Shown: positions 11,005 through 22,819 of the stretch, piece after piece | Numbering within the stretch: the first letter of the stretch is position 1 | Layout of the letters: each line of letters opens with the position of its first letter | From: Cloeon dipterum | Taxonomy: Eukaryota; Arthropoda; Insecta; Ephemeroptera; Baetidae | Length of the DNA: 64,000 nt | Direction: 5' to 3' | Assembly (NCBI RefSeq): GCF_949628265.1 | Contig: NC_088786.1 | Coordinates: forward strand, 15,500,001-15,564,000 | Translations under genes and position numbers: made by a program | The notes under the pieces: model-generated | Seen by the model: the letters and a program-made list of their open reading frames with translations, nothing else | Databases searched by the model: none | What the model was told of the DNA's origin: nothing

Positions 11005-11254
11005 GGGATTCTCCGCGGGTCACGTGACTCTGGCAATTGTATAACCCGTTTGCTGCATTGAACGGCGAGCCTCCAAGGGCCGAGCACCTGTGCACCAGGT
11101 GCCCCGAAAGCGACCTCCGCAGCGTGGGCAGCGCGTTTCCGGCCTTCTCCCCCGCGTGGTCCTCAACCCCCGGCCTTGGAGCGGGAGATCGCGCCCCCGA
11201 TCAGGCCCAGAATAAGCCACTTTCGACGCCAAGGCTCCGCCCCGGGGTTTCCCC
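11005..11254. promoter_or_regulatory. Promoter-proximal kB sites of cactus
   Basis: GGGATTCTCC at 11005-11014 and GGGGTTTCCCC at 11244-11254 lie about 330 and 85 bp upstream of the proposed start at 11335, in a GC-rich island. Both fit Rel-protein consensus sequences. Their position makes them the best candidates for direct Rel input to the core promoter. Confidence 0.6.
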
Positions 11255-11332
11255 GAGTGCGACGGGGAGTGCGCGCTGGCTGGCCGAGCCGAGCGAGCTC
11301 TCACTACTTGCATTCGCTCCTCGCTCCGACCG

Positions 11333-11338
11333 TCAGTT
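11333..11338 (+). promoter_or_regulatory. Initiator (TCAGTT), likely proximal cactus start site
   Basis: TCAGTT with A+1 at 11335 lies in a GC-rich region 200 nt before the cactus ATG. I see no TATA box at -30, and no motif at exactly +28 that I would call a DPE. Confidence 0.45.
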
Positions 11339-11534
11339 TACTAATAAGAAGTGTGCTAGACCATTCATTGCGTGCGTCCGCTCTCTCGGCTCAGAATGGC
11401 GACCGGTGCCGACGTCTGAAGACCTCTTCAGACGTTCTCCGCCAGTGCGTCCCGCGCTCCGTAGCTCTAGCTAGCTTCGATTTTCCCAAACTTTCACTAG
11501 AAAGAGAGAGACACATACACACACAAAGCGAACC

Positions 11535-14500
11535 ATGTCGTGGCACGCGCGCAGCAACTCCGCAGTGACCCAAGGTGACCAGGGCAGTGGTGTGCTTTCA
11601 GACTGGTCATCCAAATGCGTTGAGGACGAGGACAACCTTGACTCTGGTTTGGTCGCCTCGGAACAGTCGCTCGTGTCCGATCAGGAGTTGAGCCAGAAGA
11701 GGGACTCCGCCTTCCACGAGTCCGAAGAGAACCTGCTCTCGAGCGTCTCCTCCATGCGGTACGACCACCAGGACTCGGGCCTCGGACTCAACGAGCACTT
11801 CAGTGGGCTCAGCCTTAAGTCGTACCTAAATGACCTCAACTCGCCCCCGTCGCCGACCAGCACCACCTTTACGCCCTCTTCGCCGACCGGCTCCTGTCAA
11901 AAGGTGCCCCTGTCGCCGCAGAAGGAGCAGCAACAGCAGCAGACGGACGGCAATATTGCCCTGGCAGAGCTTTACTTCCAACAGGACGAGGATGGCGACA
12001 CGTAAGTTTTTTAGATTCGAAGTTTTTTTATTATTTTAGAACCATATCGGAAATCATAAAACTAATGCTTTGAAAGCTACGAATCAGGTTAATTGATTTT
12101 TACTGCGCGATAAAACCTCGCGGCTCAAATTCCATTTATTATTAAGTTTTAATGAGATACAGATTTTGCTGGGAAATTCCAATCTTATGGCGATTATTAT
12201 GCTGGTAACCTACTTTTCGTAGATGCACGCGTACGTTTATAAAATTAATTATTTATTTAATGTTGCGTCCATTTTCAATAAAATAAAATTAATGATTGCG
12301 ATTCGTGTTACAGGCAGCTGCACATCACCATCATCCAGGGCTTCATTGAGGCTGTGTGTAGTTTGATAAGAATGGCGCCAGACCCGTCGTTTCTTGACAT
12401 AGCTAACAACTACCACCAGGTAAGAAATCTTTTGACTCGCCAAAAAGCTTGTCACTGACGAAACAACTGCCTCGTTTCCGCAGACTCCGCTCCACCTGGC
12501 CGTGTTGACGAAACAGCACCGTATCGTGCGCGTGCTGCTGGTTGCAGGTGCCTCCCCGAACCTCAAGGACTTAAACGGAAACACTGCTCTGCACCTGGCC
12601 AGCGAGCAGGGATTCACGGATTGCGTTCACGCCCTTCTGCAGCCCATTACCGTCGAGGAGATGTCCAACTCGGGACTAGTGTTCACTCAGCCTAGATACC
12701 TTTCCAAGCCAGCGCTGCTCGAAGAGCGAAATTATGATGGTGAGTAGAGTTTTATGTCGATTTCGAGTGAAAACTAAATATATATGGACGGAATTTCCTC
12801 CGTATCGAACGCGGGTTTTTCGCTGCTGGCGGACATGCGGTTCCTTTAGAATTTCGCGTGATTTTTAACCAGCCGGGAATCCCTAATTAAAGCCACTATG
12901 CCACTACATCCGCACATGCCGTTGAAAGAGCGATGATTTTTCGGCCGGCGCTATATGTGCATTGCGCAATCACACCTAATTTTGAATGCTGTGCAGAGCC
13001 AACAAAATAATCAAGATTCAAAACTGCTAATCTTTACGGTTCAATTTATGATCACTTTCCTGTTTACCAGTCAATAATTTCACAGACAATTAAAAAGCGA
13101 CAAACAACTTCGCAATTGGAGATGGTATCTGAATATAAGCCCTCTGCTAACACACTGATAAAGGGTTAATCTTCACGTGTTCTTGCCGTTCTTGCGTGCG
13201 TTTCATTTTATCAGTTTAAAATTATCACAGCCATATGTTCCAAAAACGTGTTTGTCAGTGTCCACTATGGACGCGTTTTCATTTTCCAAATATTGCTCCG
13301 ATTGGCACATGGGTGCCAGTAATAACCGGAAACGCATCATGAACGTGCACCACATCTATCAAAGTGACGCATAATTCGAAAATAATCGGCCAGCATCCTG
13401 GAACGTGACAGTGACGACGATAAAATAATTCCTGTGGTTTTCAGCTCACCAGAATAATCCTTTTAGAGGAGAGCGAGGAATCCCCAAAAAACATTTTGCG
13501 TCATTGTACAAATGCGCGCCGAGCAGCAAGCGAGTCGATATTGTTTGTGCCAATTAAAAAGTTCGACCTTTTGCTGGCCGTGCAGATTGCGCGAGGGATT
13601 CCCGCTCCTCGATAACCTTATATTCAGCCGGGAGAGGCAGCATACCGCATGCTATTGCCATTACTGTTAAGGTTGTTGCACTGCCAGAATAAACTGATGG
13701 TCGCGGCCCGTGGGGAATCCTGCGAAGGAAGCGCGCAGCTCTCGCGTCTGGTTTCTCTCCTCGTCCGCACAGGAAAGCAGGAAAAGAACTCGCTTAAAAC
13801 ATGCGTGACGCTGGATTTCCAACGGCGACCTGAAGCGCCGAGGAAAGTCTTCTGAAAATTCGTAAAATTCGCCCGCGGGTTTTCCCTGTCGCGTTGTTGT
13901 TTATACATTTCATTGTAAGTGCTCTGGTATTCGTGGGGATTTGGCGCCTTGCGTGACTTCGACTTTGTCGACGCAGGAAATAATGGAAAATAAGGCCGAG
14001 TGGTGCAACGCGTGTACTGGAATGCATCCACCGCGATCGATAAGCTGCAATAATGTAGGCCAAGTGCAAAAATCGTGTTCCCACGTTGGAGCAAATTCAC
14101 GTGCTTGTTTGCCGAAAATAGCCACCGCCAGTCTTTTTGCCTTTGGCGGCCGCCATCTATTTTCGCGACGCTCGCATTCGCTAAATTTAGAGCGGAATCC
14201 GCGGCCATTCATTCAGACGCGTGTTATGCACACTGCGCTTTTTGCGACGCCATTTTTTCGCAGTCGCAATCATGTAAATCAGCAGGTTGCAGCGAATTAC
14301 CCTTGCTTATGCGCAAACACGCTCGTACACAAGCTGCTGCCGCCTCGCGTAATTGCGATCCATTAATAATAACGAGGATGGAAATATGTGCTTGCAGGTC
14401 AGCTCTGTGTTCATTTGGCAGCCGCTGGCGACCATGCAGATGTATTGAGACGTCTCGTGTGGGCAGGGGCCAACATCAACGCTCGAGTAAGTGAACTTTC

Positions 14501-15286
14501 ACTTTTTTTCGGCCCGATTCGGCGAAAATCGCGTATCGACCCGGCGTGTTTTTCACGTTGCCAATTGCTGCTTGATTGCAGGAGCTCAAGTGCGGGCGCA
14601 CAGCATTACACGTAGCAGCAGAGCGCGGCAAGAAAGCCGTGTGGACCACGATCCTGACAGATCCCGATTGCTGCAGAAAAGTCGACCTGTCCCTGGAGAC
14701 GTACTCAGGGTACACTGCCTACCAGCTGGCGCTCTACGCTGACCTGAGCTTAGCAAAGGAGCTGTCGCAGCGAGGGTTCGCGAACCCCTTACCCGTGGAT
14801 GAAGAGTCTGACTCGGATGACGAAATGGTAAGCCATTTTTATCTCCGACGCAATCGGTTCACCAATTCTCGAGCCTGGGAATCCCTGTTGGTGCCTGTTA
14901 TCGCCTGGGTTCATGGGCAGCATGAGAGATTGCTGCGCTCGGGGTTTCCCTCTATAAACGTGTTTCGCGCAATCGGACGTTTTAATTGGGAATACGCAGG
15001 TTCACTACACTCCCAACTGGATAGCATTGAACAAACCGGTTTATCTGCTGAAAAGCAGTTCGTCCAGATTGTCCAGCAAAAACGTGCGAATCGTACGCTA
15101 AACTGCGTCTCCCATGCGAATTGTTTAAAAATAGAATTAATCACCCCCTTTTTTGTGATGCCATCTAACAATTTTATTTTCTTGTGTTGATCTCTACAGG
15201 TTCTGAGTCATAAAAGGCCTGTCGAGGGCTTCTTTGGAGCATTCAACGGCCTTATGTCCACGAGTCGCCCGATTATGAGCGCCTGA
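11535..15286 (+). CDS. cact: Cactus, IkB-type inhibitor of NF-kB/Rel factors, complete
   Basis: Cactus holds Dorsal/Dif-type Rel factors in the cytoplasm until Toll signalling triggers its degradation. Coding exons: 11535-12001, 12314-12419, 12484-12739, 14398-14486, 14582-14827, 15200-15286; 1251 nt, 416 aa, all GT-AG. The first ATG (ACCATGTC) is favourable. The acidic, Ser-rich N-terminus (1-155) has two DSG motifs, DSGLVAS at 36 and DSGLGL at 80, resembling IkB phosphodegrons, then a Pro/Ser stretch and a poly-Gln run at 132-136. About six ankyrin repeats run from ~157 to ~375, starting with the family signature DGDTQLHITIIQG and continuing TPLHLAVLTKQHRIVRVLL, TALHLASEQGF, CVHLAAAGDHADVLRRLV, TALHVAAERGKKA and TAYQLALYADLSLAKEL. 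An acidic ESDSDDE stretch precedes a short C-terminus. A likely AATAAA is at 15857-15862. Intron 3 (1.66 kb) and intron 5 carry several kB sites. Confidence 0.95.
12171..14950. promoter_or_regulatory. Intronic NF-kB/Rel site cluster in cactus
   Basis: Sites inside introns: GGGAAATTCC 12171-12180 (intron 1); in intron 3 GGGAATCCCT 12875-12884, reverse GGGGATTCCT 13476-13485, GGGATTCCCG 13595-13604, GGGGAATCCT 13712-13721 and GGGTTTTCCC 13877-13886; in intron 5 GGGAATCCCT 14877-14886 and GGGGTTTCCC 14941-14950. None falls in coding exons. Intron 3 also has long chance ORFs on both strands that I do not call as genes. Confidence 0.65.
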
Positions 15287-15949
15287 CCAACCCTTCGGAA
15301 TCAGTGATGATGGGGGGCAAAAACGGAAGTACTATGGGTCACAAACACACTTTAGAAAAAAGAAATATTGCCTAGTTGTAAGGGGAGATGATATATTAAT
15401 TAACTGCTGACGAACGCGCAAGCGAGTGATACAGTGACCAAAATATCATTTATTGTAAAATGTTGAACACGCAGACACTGGCCATTACTAAGTAAAACAA
15501 GACTGTATTACACTTATTAACTTTCATTGTGGTGTGCCTGGCGATTGTGAAGAGAAATGTGCAAACCAAAATCATTGAACTGCTGCGGTGTGCAGAGGCA
15601 AGAATTGGCTGGGGTGAGTGAGCAAGTTCGTGGGGGAAAACGCACCTTTTGGTGCCCAATTCACAATCAATAGTTCAGCTTGTACCTGAGTGAGGGCGTG
15701 AATGAATTGCGACACTTAATTTCCTAGCATGTAATTTTTCTGTTAGCATGTAAACCATGACACAAAAAGATGTTATTAAAACAAGAACGTAATGTTCCAA
15801 TCACAAGAAAACGCTAGTGTTTGATTACGAATAATTCTCTCCCGCAATGGACTAGAAATAAAAGGCAAAGGTGTCTATGTGGAATGCGGCGCCGCGCTGG
15901 AGCAGATAGATTTCTCCGCCGTGCCGCGAGCTGCATGACTGCCGCTGCT

Positions 15950-18900
15950 GGGAATCCCCACCCACTTGCTGGCCGCATATCAGGGCTTCCCCAGACCACA
16001 TGCTCTTCGCCTTTCATTATGCCAAGTAGAGAGATACAGCACCGAAATTCTGGAGAGCGGTGTATCGACCGTCGGGTTTTGCCGGAATCCCGCTTGTCTG
16101 ACCTTGGCTGCGTCGCCCACACAAATCTGCATTTTTGTAGCCTCTTTATTTCGATCGGAACAAAGTATTTTGCCGTGCTGAGAATACGTTGATCGCAGGC
16201 CAATTAACTGCATTGGTTAACATAGTCTGGTCGGCAGTTTACTCATGCCCATTCTTATGAAAGAAAACAAGCGGTTGCGTTTGAAAATGAACAGCCGAGA
16301 AAACCCAGTGACGAACAATGGAGACACGATTATGAGTTAGTTCTTCGCATTTGAATATCAGCGCAGAGTCTGGGAAACAACAACAAAGCTGCCAGCAGTG
16401 CGGTGACTAAACAACAGCATGTGTCCCTCGGCCGCTCGAGACGCTGTGCCGGACGGACGGACGCACCACTTGGGCCCTGCTAATTTTGAGTCTGGCCGAG
16501 ATGCCAAAAGCTGTGCTCATCGTCGCACTTTCAAGTTGCCTGCCCTTACATGGAGCTGATGTCCGTGCCTCCGTCAAAGTCGCGCGTCAACTTTGTTCGC
16601 TGCAATGAGGGGGTTATTTTTGATTGCGCGAGCCTCGTGATCTGTAACAACGCGGCCTTAGTCATTGTTTGGTATTATCGACGCGTTATAATTGTTATGC
16701 AAATGTCTTTAAGCGCTGTCAACTCAATCCGCGAATTAATCCACTCTGCTTTAATTCGAACGAGAAATATTATGCTAAATAATACTTTTCATAAACCAAC
16801 AAGGCGACCTTGTCTTGAATCGACGCGAATTTTTGACGGGAATCTGTGGGAAGACCAACGCACTGAATGCGCGGACAAAAAGTGCCCGATGTCCTCTAGC
16901 TATTACCAAATCGTTGGCACTCTTGCTGCCGGCGCTTATTACGAAGGCGACGGCAGCCGGCGGCGGCACAAATTATTTCTCAAGAACAACCGACACCTCA
17001 CCCGAAAAACGCTGCCAATGCTCCTTTTGCAAGTCACGCGCCGGTGGTAGTTTCATGTAAAATATTTTTCGCGCGACATTTTATTTATAAAAAAACGCGC
17101 TTCCATTTTTATAATTACAAAATCAATTTTTTCCTGATCAGACTAGCCATTGCTGAAATAATTTAATCAAATTTTCTCGATTTCCCCTGCAATGTGTTAA
17201 AATAGAGATGCTTTTTTGCGTCTTTTCCTCCCTGTTGCGCTCTTTCGCGACCGGTGCGTGAGAAAGAGTAAACAATATTTTTAAAGGCGCGGACGCCAAT
17301 GCCAAGAGTCCAAGGCGATGAGTGTGCCTGTTATTTGTGAAGCAGCTTGGCCCGAAATACTCGGCGAAATTCCCCTACCCACCCTTCGCGATGGGCCCTA
17401 AATTTAACCTGGCGTGAGCTAATTCGATCGGCGGGCGAGAAGAGCCGCGACCTATACACTCATCGGCGGCACAACCACCCAAGAAAAAAAAAACGACGCA
17501 GCAGTGGCGTACTTGTGCGATGAACTGGCCTTGCCGCCCAGCCGAAATAGCCAAACTGCTGCTTTTAATGAGTGAGTGCGCGAAGAGGTGTTGTTTGTCT
17601 GCGGGAATCCCGAACGTGAAAATAGCTGATCGAGCGGCAAATCGCACGCAGCACCTTCTAAGGCAATTTGGCGTCGGCACGCATTTTCGCCAAATTGCAC
17701 CTCGCCACGGAATGCAATCAGCACAACGATTACAATTATCTTAAAGATGCGCAGTTCCAAATTTTTGTGGTCGTTTACAAAATAATGGAACTTTCATGCA
17801 GAGAATAATGAGCGCGATAGATTTTAGCTGTCACTTTCTTAACTCGATACTAATTTTCCAATGGATTTTCCACATTCAAATTAATTTTAAAGTGTGTGCC
17901 AGAGTTGTGAGTTGCTGATGACTTTTAGCTTTTCGTATTGCAAGATCGCGCCTTTTATTTACCATTTTTATCTAACAATAGAGTCCCCACCAATTTCAGT
18001 TCTTGCATCTCAGCCATTATGATCGAGAGAGATTTTACTTCCTAGTGCCAACGCACTGTTGGTGCTGTGGAGCGTTGGTGGACGCGGAAAGATTCAATGA
18101 TGGAAGCTTCACAAAGGCAGAAGGAAGTCTTATATGAACTTAGTTATTGCTATTTTAATATTGAGAGTGAAAAATAAACAGGAAAGACCCAGCACACTTT
18201 TGAATTGACTCACTAAAATATCACTTAACCCCGGTTAGAGAAAAAAGCAAAATTATTGAACTCTTAAAATTTCAGTAAAATGTCTTACATCACTAAAGTA
18301 ATTGAAGTGCTAAATCAAATTTTTGTCAGTACACAGTACATATTAATTTTGTTGAGTGTTTGTGACAAAATGGTTTAGAAATAGCAAAGAATATTTTCGT
18401 CAAATGTTTTACCAACGATGTCTCATGTCATATATTGTTGCACGACATTTGAGATCAACGAGAAATAATGTCTCTGGCAGACGGTAGACATTTGAAATTG
18501 TTGAGTTTACCCAGTTTACAGTATTAGTACGTAGAATCCACTATGCGTTCCGCTCTATTTTTACGAGCAAAATTCCGCGATGAACTCTGGGGAATTTCTG
18601 TTTCAAAGTCTGCACTTAAACGTATCCAATTCTAAACGGCTATTTAGAGTTTGATGACAATAGCACAAGATAATAAGTGTTTGCTTATATCTGGACAGGA
18701 AAAAGTTTAGTGGTTTTTGTAATCATTGGAATTTGTATTATCTTTAAAAATTCATGCTGCTCGAACATAAAGCTATCGCGTGATTCCCCTAGGCATTCAA
18801 ACGCTTTTTCCCCATATCAGCAATGGCTCACGGTTTATTTTTAAAAATTTGGTTATCTGCGTTACTTGGCCAGAGTCAAAAGTTCTGAGATGACGCAATG

Positions 18901-19511
18901 AAATGAGGCACCACTTGTACTTTCAAACTTCACGCACGCCAAACATGAGGGTGAAGATTTAATTTTATCGTTCAGCTTGAGTAAAAATCAAGTGCTCTGG
19001 ATTTCCTTCTCTAATTTTAAAGCAACGCAGGCGTTCCGATGAAACTCCAAGTTCTACGTTTTTATCACTTGCGCTACTTGTGGCTCGATTCGGCGAATAT
19101 TGCCGCGGTATTCCCAAAGGAAATTACATATAGTGTTGATCAGCCGGCGGCACACATGTCGGCAGCATGCTACCAGACGTTTTAAGCTTGTTCAAAAAGC
19201 AAACAAAATTTCCCGTGATTTGCCGCAGCCGACTGAGCAGGCGAAAAAATGCTACAAACTTACCCCCGCTGAGCCGCGCTTGAATAAAAAATCGCATTTA
19301 AAATCGCGGTTTGTTTCCTCTTATGCCGCTAATTTCCCCGTGGCCTATTTTCGGCCTCCAGAAAGCTGCACGCGCGACACAAAAATCTCGGTGAAATATT
19401 TCGGTAGCATAGTGCTCTCTAATCGGGGGTTGCCCGTGTCTATTTCGGGCGGCGGCGAATATATTTACCCTGCTGCCGGCCCGAGTCACGCGCAGATTGC
19501 TGGGAATCCCC
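15950..19511. promoter_or_regulatory. Downstream NF-kB/Rel site cluster (3' of cactus)
   Basis: GGGAATCCCC 15950-15959, GGGCTTCCCC 15983-15992, reverse GGGGAAATCG 17179-17188, reverse GGGGAATTTC 17366-17375, GGGAATCCCG 17603-17612, GGGGAATTTC 18589-18598, reverse GGGAAATTTT 19205-19214 and GGGAATCCCC 19502-19511. No gene was recognised. A 224-codon ORF at 19100-19774 looks spurious. Confidence 0.55.
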
Positions 19512-20217
19512 GGCACTATGTGGCCATATATGAGAAAGACGCCGTTTGCGTCGACCTTTGCAGCTTCCCTCGTACCAAAGCACCGACAAAAAGGTCCGAT
19601 TCAACTTTCAAGCATGGCGGCTGCTTGGGTTTACTTTCAGCTCCAACCTCACATGAAGAAAACGGGTTTGGTGGTGCAAACTGTGCAATACAAACGAGTG
19701 GACTTGTTTCACTTGAACTTACTTTGATGCTCAATTTTGGAAAAGTAATTTTACATTTTCTTGTCCTTGATTAAGGTACACATGTGCCATAACAATTTAG
19801 TTTGCTTTTTAGGACTTGATTATAAAAAAACAAGCACCTCTCTAACATTTAGAAAATAGCCGCATGATGATTTCATCGCATCACAGTTCATAACTTTATA
19901 TTGTTATTATGGGTTTTTTCTTTTGATCTCTTGCAATTAATTCCAGACGCGTTGTACGATTTGTGAGCATTCATTTTGTAGGCTAATTTTTGAATAAAAT
20001 ATTTTTCCCCTAAGAAATGTACATGTAAATTCTGATACACCACAGCTGTGATAATATAGCCAGCTAGCGGTTCTGAAACATAACGAATACTTATGTATTT
20101 TTGTTGATATCTCGGGGATTTCCTAATTATTCCAGACTCTGTGGGTCTGCTAAAATCTGAAATTAAACCTATCAAAAGGGATTACTTTTTAACAACCAGA
20201 CGAAGTTGTATAATACG

Positions 20218-20541
20218 AAATTGTATAATAACCTTCCACCACAGATTCGGGCTGAGCCGCAGTTAGAAGAGTTTGAAAAGAAGCTCAAAATTTTTGTTTA
20301 TGCTAACAAATTTTATTCTAATGATGAGTTTCTTGAGTACAGGTCTACTATGTAGCGAAACATACATACTTTGCTAGCGACACAGACAATTAAAAATGTA
20401 TATACTATGGTCATTTTCATTGTTGTTTTTTCAATTATTTTTGTGTGTGACTAAATTTGTAAATATGCGGGCAGGATTGAAGGAGCTTCAATTTTGTACC
20501 GTTGTATGTAAACAAATAAATATAACTAAACTAAACTAAAA
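20218..20541 (+). mobile_element. 5'-truncated LINE remnant (end of RT ORF, 3'UTR and tail)
   Basis: Translation from 20218 gives KLYNNLPPQIRAEPQLEEF, then EKKLKIFVYANKFYSNDEF, and a stop at 20353-20355. The pattern 'LYN-LP--IR...F...LK.F....FYS.DEFL' followed by a stop is typical of the very C-terminus of non-LTR reverse-transcriptase polyproteins. About 185 bp of 3'UTR follows and ends in a short AACTAAACTAAACTAAA tail (to 20541), as many LINEs have. No upstream RT domain is present, so this is a dead 5'-truncated copy. The clade cannot be assigned from this fragment. Confidence 0.6.
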
Positions 20542-22324
20542 GTGGACATTTCAACACACCTGCATGCTGATTAAAAATGCATTCAAAGTGCATCGAGATA
20601 TTTATTTTCATACTAATATCAAGATAATTTTGTATTTATCTGTCAATGAGCCAGCAACTGTTGTTAATCTTTAGATTAAAAGTTCATTTGTGTGCAGCCT
20701 GGTAACAAAAGTTTTACGTTAACGCTAATTGTTGGACTTGTCGCGGATGTGCACGAGAAGGCAAAGCGCTCGCTACCGCACAAACTTGACGCGCGGTTAC
20801 TGCGCTCAAGGAAGGATTGAGACGTGGAAAAAGTGAGCGTTAATATGATATGTTCGTCTCTTTCTGCGGACGTGCCTACGTGATGGGATCAACGCAGAGC
20901 ACAGGCAACAATAAAAACATTAACATTGCACGTGTGCGGAAAATACTGATATCAGATCAAAGGGTGTCAAGTGGGGAGAAACATCCTGTTTAGGAATAAG
21001 TCGCCGGTTGCGAAATATGTTTGAGGAAACATTAATAATTTTCTATCACAATTCGCATAAGTAGCCTTTGCAAAAAGTCACATGATTGTTAAGAGCTTTT
21101 TTGCTAAACGCAGGGAGAGGGTTTTATGTGCGAAAAACACAATTTCCGCCTCACAGAAGAGTAGTTATAAAATTCGAATAAATATTTCAAGGCGTTTGTC
21201 TCTGAGATCATGAATTGGGATTTTACAGCATCAAATGCCTTCAGCAACCGGTGTGTTCACGCATAGACAATTTGGCGGGTATCCAAATCCAGGCGCGCCT
21301 GTCGCTTGTTATATGTAGTTAGCTAATTTGCGAGGGCACGAGAATAATAGAAAAGCCCTTGAGACTTAAAGAACTCGTCCAGACGTCTCTCTTGCATTAC
21401 TGTGTCTTGTTGTTGACACGACACGCACCGTTTGAAAATCAGCAGCTTCAAAGTAATCAAGAAAAAGTTGAAGTTGATATTCTGCTAATAATGGGATGTT
21501 GCTATTTTCTCTTCAAGAAATCAAAGGAGATTTCACTTTTAGGAACCATATAGTGTGCGGCTATATTATGCACTTCATTAACTATGACTGTGGTCATGAG
21601 AAATATTTATTAATGTTTTGGAATGCTGGTGGTCAGGAACTGATTTTGATATTGATATTGTTTGTTCTTGCAAAGTCATAAGTAAACGAGGCTTATAATA
21701 TACAGAATATATTACTGTTTCCGGCCAATCAAGAAAAACAGGGCAAATTTTTGAGGTTTCAAATATACTTAAAACCAGTGCCGGATTTTCATGTTGGTGG
21801 GACCCTCCCCCCATGGATTTTAGTCAGTATATCTTTTTAAACCAAAATTTAAAAGGAAAAAATAAATAAAAATAAAAATTTCGATTTAATATATAAATTT
21901 GACGACTTTTTAATAACATGAATGTATTGACCTAGTGTGAGAATAAACAAATATATTTGGTAGGAGGAAACTAAATTGTGATCTTTAAATTATTAAAATG
22001 TACGCGTTTTCTCCGAATTTTTTACGTTGAGCTAAGATTGCAGCCTTGACAAAATCCGATTAATTTACGACAATAACCATCGCACTATTTGTGGAGATGA
22101 ATTAATATTCAAACTACAGACACAGCAATGACAGAATTATTTTTAACGTTAGAAAATTTGCACACACACAGCACCTATTTGATTACCACTGAAAAAAAAA
22201 TCGAAATGTTTTCAGGGAAGAAAATCAATGTAATCGACTCTTAGAATAACAAATTTTTCTATCACTTCAATCATTTTTGTAAAAACGTTATGCCTATATT
22301 TTTAAAATATGAAAATAGCTAGAT

Positions 22325-22420
22325 ATGCACAAGTGGCTCAACGGGCTAGCCGGCGCACTAGTGCTGATTCGCCACTTGCTGGTTTTCGCGCCCTTCCAGC
22401 GGCTTTAGGGACAAAAATCT
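22325..22420 (+). repeat. tRNA-like SINE family, copy D (head region)
   Basis: This copy aligns with the reverse complement of 36190-36450: both read CAACGGGCT, GGCGCAC and CACTTGCTGGTTT / TACTTGCTGGTTT in order. GTGGCTCAACGGG resembles a pol III A box (TRGCNNARYNGG), and GGTTTTCGCGCCC about 45 bp later could be a decayed B box. It is probably a tRNA-derived SINE. Confidence 0.5.
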
Positions 22421-22676
22421 GACTTTCCAATAAATGACCTTGGGCCCGTGGAAATGTCCGCAAGTTCCACCCTGAAAATCCGCAACTGCTTAAAACCATA
22501 AGTAAAAATAAGTATTTTAGGATTTATAATTAAGATTTGCTTTTAGTTTGTAAGTTATTAAAATTTAAAACTCACAAATTTTATCAAATGAATATATTTT
22601 GATCCGAGCTGGTAGAAGATTGACAAGCAATAAGTGTTTAACTTTCTGCCCAACGAAACAATACTCAGCTAGAAGC

Positions 22677-22704
22677 CACACACACACACACACACACACA
22701 CACA
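22677..22704 (+). repeat. (CA)n microsatellite
   Basis: An uninterrupted CA run of about 14 units. Confidence 0.95.
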
Positions 22705-22819
22705 AAGGAAAATTGCATGCGTGACAACTTCCCAGCTAAGTGGTTAATATTTATTTGCCATAGAGCTCCACCTGTATTGTCTTGATGTATATATATGTGA
22801 TTAGGGAATTCCTGAGCTC

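Noticed and set aside
11358..11362. AGACC as a downstream promoter element for cactus
   Set aside because: It sits at +24 to +28 relative to the TCAGTT initiator rather than at +28 to +32, so spacing is wrong.
13624..14208. 194-codon minus-strand ORF in cactus intron 3, with overlapping ORFs on both strands
   Set aside because: Several frames are open at once in this GC-richer intron, and it resembles no known protein. Regulatory constraint or composition explains it better.
16550..17050. 166-codon plus-strand ORF downstream of cactus
   Set aside because: No similarity recognised and no poly(A) or promoter signals. Its composition is like the surrounding noncoding DNA.
19100..19774. 224-codon plus-strand ORF, the longest in the window
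   Set aside because: No family resemblance, random-looking composition, a kB site within it, an overlapping minus-strand ORF in the same stretch, and no flanking signals. It is probably a chance ORF in a stop-poor patch.
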